Shown here: positions 6,855 through 10,721 of the stretch, in pieces
Layout: the number at the start of each line of letters is the position of its first letter
Position numbering within the stretch: the stretch's first letter is position 1
From: Halothiobacillus neapolitanus
GTDB taxonomy: Bacteria > Pseudomonadota > Gammaproteobacteria > Halothiobacillales > Halothiobacillaceae
Direction: 5' to 3'
Length of the DNA stretch: 10,721 bases
Assembly (NCBI GenBank): GCA_020721485.1
Contig: DYMR01000040.1
Location: 1 to 10,721 of the forward strand
The notes under the pieces: generated by a model
Databases searched by the model: none
The model's input: the letters and a program-made list of their open reading frames with translations, nothing else
What the model was told of the DNA's origin: nothing
Translations under genes and position numbers: made by a program

Positions 6855-7127
6855 ATGATGAATATCTATGTAGGCAACCTGTCCTATCAATCCACCGACG
6901 CTGATGTGCGTGGCGCTTTTGAAGCTTTCGGCGAAGTTAAATCCGCCAAAGTTATTCAAGATATGGCGACAGGTCGCTCTAAAGGCTTCGCGTTTGTAGA
7001 GATGGCCGATAAAGCCGCTGGCGAAACCGCCATCGAGCAACTCGACAACAGCTCACTGAATGGCCGCAGCATTCGTGTAAACGAAGCCCGTCCGCGTGAG
7101 CCGCGTGAGTTCCGTCCGCGCCGCTAA
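6855..7127 (+). CDS. Single-RRM RNA-binding protein
   Basis: This is a 90-residue protein made almost entirely of one RNA recognition motif, of the kind found in many proteobacteria and cyanobacteria, where some members are cold-induced. RNP2 is IYVGNL at residues 4-9 and RNP1 is KGFAFVEM at 43-50, with aromatic Y5, F45 and F47 in the RNA-contacting positions. The last dozen residues are rich in Arg, Pro and Glu (PREPREFRPRR), a short basic tail. Two adjacent ATG codons at 6855 and 6858 are possible. The first has GTGAG at 9 nt spacing and is preferred; a longer reading from TTG at 6825 adds residues that are not family-like. The gene stands alone between its own leader and a strong terminator, which fits independent regulation. 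Its RNA targets are unknown. Confidence 0.93.
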   Translation: MMNIYVGNLSYQSTDADVRGAFEAFGEVKSAKVIQDMATGRSKGFAFVEMADKAAGETAIEQLDNSSLNGRSIRVNEARPREPREFRPRR

Positions 7128-7132
7128 GCGCT

Positions 7133-7155
7133 AACCGCCGGCGTTTGCCGGTTTT
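7133..7155 (+). terminator. Possible first terminator hairpin after the RRM gene
   Basis: Five perfect pairs CCGGC/GCCGG (7138-7142 with 7147-7151) enclose a GTTT loop, followed by only four T residues. It starts a few bases after the stop codon and may act in tandem with the stronger hairpin at 7165. Confidence 0.5.
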
Positions 7156-7164
7156 GATTTGAAC

Positions 7165-7192
7165 AAGCCCGCTCGTCGGGCTTTTGTTGTTT
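7165..7192 (+). terminator. Rho-independent terminator of the RRM gene
   Basis: The perfect 7-bp stem AAGCCCG/CGGGCTT (7165-7171 with 7177-7183) has a 5-nt loop and is followed by the T-rich run TTGTTGTTT. It lies about 40 nt after the RRM stop codon, on the same strand. Confidence 0.85.
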
Positions 7193-7253
7193 AGTGGAAA
7201 TTAAGTGGGGCTTATAAAAAACGGCTCGTCAATATTTTCCACCCCCACCCCAG

Positions 7254-7276
7254 CCCTCCCCCCTCAAGGGGGAGGG
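7254..7276. repeat. REP-like GC-rich palindrome
   Basis: CCCTCCCCC and GGGGGAGGG form a perfect 9-bp stem around the loop CTCAA, preceded by C-rich sequence (ACCCCCACCCCAGCC). Very similar C-run/G-run hairpins occur as dispersed intergenic repeats in many proteobacteria. Its right arm is the first part of the 32-bp unit that follows. It might also block or end transcripts arriving from alr, although no T-run is present on that strand. Confidence 0.7.
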
Positions 7277-7374
7277 AGTATTTCAGCCTACTCACTCAAG
7301 GGGGAGGATGTATTTCAGCCTGCTCACTCAAGGGGGAGGAAGTATTTCAGCCTACTCACTCAAGGGAGTGGTAT
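7263..7374. repeat. Head-to-tail array of a 32-bp unit, three full copies plus a truncated fourth
   Basis: Copies at 7263-7294, 7295-7326 and 7327-7358 are each 32 bp and differ at only a few positions. Each starts CTCAAGGGGGAGG, continues after two variable bases with GTATTTCAGCCT, and ends A/G-CTCA. A fourth copy begins at 7359 and loses identity after about 15 bases. A degenerate piece, TCAGCCTACTCTCAAAGG, reappears at 7412-7429. The copies are directly contiguous, with no spacers. The unit contains only the G-rich arm of the neighbouring palindrome, so the array probably grew by tandem duplication out of that REP-like element. With the flanking palindrome and remnant it fills most of the 333-bp gap between the RRM gene and alr; I see no coding sequence there. 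Confidence 0.9.
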
Positions 7375-7460
7375 CGCCGCAAGGATGTAGCCGATCGGGA
7401 TCGTCCGCACCTCAGCCTACTCTCAAAGGTAAAGTTGTGTCGCGAATCGTCGGCACCCGC

Positions 7461-8609
7461 TTAGGCATTTAACGCACCCACGATCCGCCGCGCGACCCGT
7501 CCGCTCATCTGACACATCAACTCATAGCTGATGCTGGCCGACTGCTGCGCGATTTCATCTACCGGCAAGCCCTCTCCCCAGCACACCACTTCATCGCCAA
7601 CGGATGCGCGAATGCCGCGCAAATCCACGGTCATCAAGTCCATCGACACACGCCCGATCACGCGGGCACGCTGCCCCTGAATCAAAATCGGCGTGCCGTC
7701 CGGCGCGTGACGGGGATACCCGTCGCCATAACCAATCGCTACCACGCCCACAGGCATGGCTTCGGGGGCGATAAATCGTGCGCCATAGCCAACGCCCTCG
7801 CCGGCAGCCACTTGCCGAATCGCAATCAGGCGGGTGCGCAGGGTCATCACCGGCTTCAGTCCCCAGGCTTCGGCAGTTCCTTCGGTCATGGGATTGCCGC
7901 CGTAGATCATGATGCCGGGGCGCACCCAGTCCCCGCCCGCTTGAGGAAAACGCAGTAACCCCGCAGAATTACACAAACTTTTCTCGGCATTCAAGTCGCC
8001 TGCGACTTGTTTAAAGCAAACAATTTGCTGTTGCGTTGGGGCTGGATCAGATTCATCTGCCCGCGCGAAGTGGGTTAAAACCCCCGGCGATGGGCGAATG
8101 CCTCGGAGCTGGCTCAGCCGTGCATACGCGGTGGGAAATTCGTCCGGCGTGAATCCGACCCGATGCATGCCGGTATCGAGTTTCATCCACGCGGTTAAGG
8201 GCAGCCCGGCCAGCCCACGCCCCAGCGCATCCAATTGGCTGGCGTGATGAAATACGGGCTCAAGAAACCGTTGGGCGGCGCGGCGTGCCTCGCTCGCATC
8301 CATAATCCCTTGCAGCACGAGAATGCGCTCGGTCATTCCGGCTTGGCGCAGCGCCTCGCCTTCGGCCAAGCTGGCGACCATCCAACCGTCCACTTGACCG
8401 CGCAAGGTTTGCGCCACCGTGGCCGCGCCATGACCATAGCCATCGGCCTTGACCGCCACAAAAATTTTTCGCCCCGACGCCGCCGATTTCGCTCGGTCGG
8501 CATTGTGGCGCAAGGCATCCAGATCAATGCTGAGCTCGGCGCGACGCAGGGCGCGGGGTGCCACAAATGGAATGTGCACCGGGGCGGCGCGGGGCAGAGT
8601 TTCGCTCAC
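7461..8609 (-). CDS. alr: Alanine racemase
   Basis: Alr interconverts L- and D-alanine with pyridoxal phosphate, supplying D-alanine for peptidoglycan in the cytoplasm. The 382-residue product has the fold type III barrel followed by a C-terminal beta domain. The PLP lysine is K54 in VAVKADGYGHG. The active-site region LDTGMHRVGF holds R150, with K143 just before it at the usually carbamylated position. R230 in WVRPGIMIYG corresponds to the arginine that contacts the cofactor ring nitrogen. The catalytic tyrosine is Y275 in EGVGYGARF. The start is GTG at 8609, overlapping the dnaB stop as GTGA, which implies translational coupling. About 20 residues precede the usual family start (RRAELSIDLDAL), so an internal start cannot be excluded. 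Length and motifs leave little doubt about function; the catabolic DadX form is the only close alternative, and the dnaB neighbour favours Alr. Confidence 0.96.
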   Translation of the reverse strand: MSETLPRAAPVHIPFVAPRALRRAELSIDLDALRHNADRAKSAASGRKIFVAVKADGYGHGAATVAQTLRGQVDGWMVASLAEGEALRQAGMTERILVLQGIMDASEARRAAQRFLEPVFHHASQLDALGRGLAGLPLTAWMKLDTGMHRVGFTPDEFPTAYARLSQLRGIRPSPGVLTHFARADESDPAPTQQQIVCFKQVAGDLNAEKSLCNSAGLLRFPQAGGDWVRPGIMIYGGNPMTEGTAEAWGLKPVMTLRTRLIAIRQVAAGEGVGYGARFIAPEAMPVGVVAIGYGDGYPRHAPDGTPILIQGQRARVIGRVSMDLMTVDLRGIRASVGDEVVCWGEGLPVDEIAQQSASISYELMCQMSGRVARRIVGALNA

Positions 8610-10009
8610 TCTTCGTACCCCGGCGGGATGCTGTCATTCGGGGTGTAGTCTTCGAAGCGGGTATTTTGCCCCCGGAAGGTCAGAAATAAGTTGCCGATAG
8701 GCCCGTTCCGTTGCTTGCCGATGATGATTTCCGCCATGCCTTTTTGTGCGGATTCTTTGTCGTACACCTCATCGCGATAGATGAACACAATCAAATCCGC
8801 ATCCTGCTCGATCGCCCCGGATTCACGCAGATCCGACATGACCGGGCGCTTATTTGGCCGCTGTTCGAGTGAGCGATTCAACTGCGACAGCGCCACGACC
8901 GGCACCTCCAGTTCTTTGGCGATGGATTTAAGTGATCGGGAAATTTCCGAGATTTCGTTGGTGCGGTTTTCCTTGCTACCCGGGATCTGCATGAGTTGCA
9001 GGTAATCCACCACGATCACGCCTAAGTCGCAGGTGCGGGCCAGACGGCGCGCCCGCGAGCGCAAATCGCCAGGCGACAGCGCGGGGGTGTCGTCAATGTG
9101 AATTTCGGTTTGGCTCAAAATGCCAACGGCGGAAGTCAGGCGATGCCAATCAGGATCATCCAGCCGCCCGGTACGCACCTTGGTTTGATCGACCCGGCCA
9201 ATCGAGGACAGCATCCGCAGCGCGAGCTGTTCGCCGGGCATCTCCATCGAAAAAACCGCAACGGCTTTGCGTCCAGAAATGGCGATGTGTTCAGCCATGT
9301 TCATCGCAAAGGTGGTTTTCCCCATGGACGGTCGGCCGGCGACGATGACCAGATCCCCGGCTTGCAGCCCGGAAGTCATCGAATCGAAGTCGCTAAATCC
9401 GGTGGCATGCCCCGTGATCGGCTCTTCGCGGCCAAACAGTTCCGTCACCCGCTCCATGGCTTGCGTCATTAGTTCTTTAATGGGTCTGAAACCGCGTTTG
9501 ACGCGCTCGCCCGCCTCGGCAATCGCAAAGATTTCGCGCTCGGCGAGCTCCAATACCTCGTGCGCCGTGCGGCCTTCGGGTTTGTAGCCCATCTCAACGA
9601 TTTGTGTGCCGATCTCGATCAAGCGGCGCATCACCGAATGCTCGCGGATCGTTAAGGCATAGGCTTGAATGTTGGCGGCGGTGGGCACCGCATCGAGCAA
9701 CGCCCCGAGATAATCAATCCCGCCGACCGATTCCAGCAAATCGCGTTTATTCAACCACTCGGCCACCATCACGGCATCAAACGGCTGGCTGGCGTCGGCC
9801 AAGCCCGTCACCGCCGCATAAATGTGCCGATGATCGGCGCGGTAGAAATCTTCGGGTTTTAGCAGATCACTGACTTTTTCCAGCGATTGCCCATCCAGCA
9901 TCAAGCCGCCCAAGACCGATTGCTCCGCCTCTTGCGAATGCGGCGGCAGGCGCAAACCGGCCAAGGATTCAGCGGGTAAAGAAAACGGCGGGGAATACTC
10001 AGCGGGCAT
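8606..10009 (-). CDS. dnaB: Replicative DNA helicase DnaB
   Basis: DnaB is the hexameric 5'-3' helicase that unwinds DNA at the replication fork and recruits primase. From the chosen start it has 467 residues, a normal length. The N-terminal domain (about 20-125) starts with PPHSQEAEQSVLGGLMLD. A linker follows, then the RecA-like ATPase domain with Walker A GRPSMGKT at 225-232, Walker B VIVVDYLQLM with D335, and the region SDLRESGAIEQDADLIVFIYRDEVY at about 392-416. No intein interrupts it. ATG at 10009 is preferred because TGAG lies about 8-10 nt upstream; a TTG at 10015 would be too close to that site. It follows the small lipoprotein gene by about 60 nt and is coupled to alr by a 4-nt overlap. 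The dnaB-alr pair is also seen in E. coli. Confidence 0.97.
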   Translation of the reverse strand: MPAEYSPPFSLPAESLAGLRLPPHSQEAEQSVLGGLMLDGQSLEKVSDLLKPEDFYRADHRHIYAAVTGLADASQPFDAVMVAEWLNKRDLLESVGGIDYLGALLDAVPTAANIQAYALTIREHSVMRRLIEIGTQIVEMGYKPEGRTAHEVLELAEREIFAIAEAGERVKRGFRPIKELMTQAMERVTELFGREEPITGHATGFSDFDSMTSGLQAGDLVIVAGRPSMGKTTFAMNMAEHIAISGRKAVAVFSMEMPGEQLALRMLSSIGRVDQTKVRTGRLDDPDWHRLTSAVGILSQTEIHIDDTPALSPGDLRSRARRLARTCDLGVIVVDYLQLMQIPGSKENRTNEISEISRSLKSIAKELEVPVVALSQLNRSLEQRPNKRPVMSDLRESGAIEQDADLIVFIYRDEVYDKESAQKGMAEIIIGKQRNGPIGNLFLTFRGQNTRFEDYTPNDSIPPGYEE

Positions 10010-10073
10010 AATCAATCTCAGTTACGGCAATACACGCGGCATGATACCGGGTTCCCCATCCATCCCCGCGCAG

Positions 10074-10307
10074 CTACCGAGAATCATTACCCTGCAAGAG
10101 CTGTTGGCGCTGGCTGTCATAGGCCGGGTAGTTCTGATTGGGTGGCGGTTGCGGGCTTGGCGTGCCGATGCTGGGGTGTGCCATGGCATCTTGGGTTTTC
10201 AAGCTTTCATAGGCTGAACCTTGCCAAGAAGACGCGCTGGTGCAGCCCGCCAATAGCGCGAATGAACACAGTGCCAAAATTCCGCCCGAACGCGCCCCGT
10301 GCGACAT
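10074..10307 (-). CDS. Small hypothetical lipoprotein
   Basis: This 77-residue protein has a clear lipoprotein signal peptide: a weakly basic start (R6), a hydrophobic core (about 9-19) and the lipobox L-A-G-C with C22 as the lipidated residue. The residue after the cysteine is Thr, so the outer membrane is the expected destination. The mature part, about 56 residues, is rich in Pro, Gln, Asn and Ser (for example TPSPQPPPNQNYP) and probably disordered. I recognise no domain. The ATG at 10307 has an excellent ribosome binding site, AAGGAGG, overlapping the stop codon of the preceding opgG-like gene, so the two are almost surely co-transcribed and translationally linked. Its place next to a periplasmic glucan gene suggests, but does not prove, an envelope role. 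Confidence 0.82.
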   Translation of the reverse strand: MSHGARSGGILALCSFALLAGCTSASSWQGSAYESLKTQDAMAHPSIGTPSPQPPPNQNYPAYDSQRQQLLQGNDSR

Positions 10308-10319
10308 ACCCCCTCCTTA
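10301..10319 (-). promoter_or_regulatory. Ribosome binding site overlapping the opgG stop codon
   Basis: On the minus strand the end of the opgG-like gene reads GCTTAAGGAGGGGGTATG: the stop TAA shares its bases with AAGGAGG, which sits 4-5 nt before the lipoprotein ATG. This fixes the lipoprotein start and implies that a ribosome finishing the upstream gene can reinitiate at once. Confidence 0.8.
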
Positions 10320-10721
10320 AGCCATAAAGCCCGCAAAACTCTTGCGATGAAATTGATACAGCCAGGTCTCGCTGACATCAGCCCCTTGAATGCGCAGCAC
10401 ACCGTTGAGTTCGACCGGCGTATCGACATCGACAAACAAATCAAACTCCGTCCGCCAGCGCGGTGTGCCAGCCACCCAATCGACCACGAAATTATCGACT
10501 TTGCCCGCCGAACTGGTGACGGAAAACACCGCATCTTTGGGTGGGTGGCGCTGGAACAGCTCGCTTTCCCACTCGATCACCAGTTTGACGGTGTTTGCTG
10601 GACGCGATCCGCCAAAATTCCCGCCGGGGCCGGCGCGCAAGGCCACTGCCCGCGCCAATTCGCCGTGCGGGAAGAAGGGTTCGTGTTCCGTCCAATACAG
10701 GCGATATTTGTAGTGGTAGCT
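10317..10721 (-). CDS. Periplasmic glucan biosynthesis protein OpgG/OpgD (C-terminal part)
   Basis: 134 C-terminal residues are visible; the N-terminus lies beyond the window. The fragment matches the end of the OpgG/OpgD (MdoG/MdoD) family, periplasmic proteins needed for making osmoregulated periplasmic glucans. The family pattern is recognisable: YRLYWTEHEP near the window edge, then GELARAVALRAGPGGNFGG (family form LARVVATRTGxGG), VKLVIEWESE, WRTEFDLFVDVDTPVELNGVLR, and the closing SETWLYQFH shared with E. coli OpgG. The last residues (RKSFAGFMA) are short compared with E. coli OpgG. In many bacteria opgH, encoding the membrane glucosyltransferase, follows opgG; here a small lipoprotein gene follows instead. 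That makes OpgD, or an opgG separated from opgH, possible, so I give no symbol. The family call is firm. Confidence 0.85.
   Translation of the reverse strand, partial: SYHYKYRLYWTEHEPFFPHGELARAVALRAGPGGNFGGSRPANTVKLVIEWESELFQRHPPKDAVFSVTSSAGKVDNFVVDWVAGTPRWRTEFDLFVDVDTPVELNGVLRIQGADVSETWLYQFHRKSFAGFMA

Noticed and set aside
7263..7374. The 32-bp repeats as a CRISPR array
   Set aside because: The copies follow each other without spacers, so there is nothing between them to act as spacer DNA, and no cas gene is nearby.
7205..7390. Open frame of 61 codons on the plus strand across the repeat array
   Set aside because: It is read through the REP-like hairpin and 32-bp repeats, has no ribosome binding site and encodes only a repetitive peptide; it is a by-product of the repeat.
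9098..9472. Plus-strand open frame of 124 codons inside dnaB
   Set aside because: It lies wholly antisense to the dnaB ATPase domain and shows no recognisable motif.
10041..10046. TATCAT on the minus strand as a dnaB promoter -10
   Set aside because: It matches five of six positions, but no -35 hexamer lies at a sensible distance, and dnaB may simply be read through from the lipoprotein gene.

Overview
This window reads as a conserved housekeeping stretch of a moderately GC-rich gammaproteobacterial chromosome. The class is suggested by two gene neighbourhoods familiar from E. coli and its relatives, hemA-prfA-prmC and dnaB-alr, and by an OpgG/OpgD-type glucan biosynthesis gene. The genus cannot be settled by reading alone. 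I see no tRNA, rRNA, CRISPR array, transposase or phage gene.

Positions 1-5681 are all on the minus strand. Read in the direction of transcription they hold a membrane-anchored thioredoxin-fold protein, a family 2 lipid-carrier glycosyltransferase, an eight-helix PAP2 phosphatase overlapping it by 8 nt, then hemA (first committed step of tetrapyrrole synthesis), prfA (release factor 1) and prmC (methylase of release factors, cut by the window edge). The first three genes look like a small lipid-linked-sugar cassette. hemA has a TATAAT-like box so close to its start codon that a nearly leaderless transcript is possible.

Positions 5682-7460 hold two plus-strand genes: a DUF815-family AAA+ ATPase, divergent from the thioredoxin gene, and a 90-residue single-RRM RNA-binding protein with its own leader and a clear intrinsic terminator. 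They are followed by about 270 bp without a gene, containing a GC-rich REP-like palindrome and a short head-to-tail array of a 32-bp unit.

Positions 7461-10721 return to the minus strand. In transcription order they hold the C-terminal part of an OpgG/OpgD periplasmic glucan protein, a tiny lipoprotein whose ribosome binding site overlaps the opgG stop codon, dnaB (replicative helicase), and alr (alanine racemase), whose GTG start overlaps the dnaB stop.

Most of the window is ordinary core metabolism and information processing. The points most worth a second look are the 32-bp array, the thioredoxin/glycosyltransferase/PAP2 cassette with an apparently cytoplasm-facing thioredoxin domain, the opgG-lipoprotein pair without opgH downstream, and the very short hemA leader. 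I found no convincing sign of a wholly new system.
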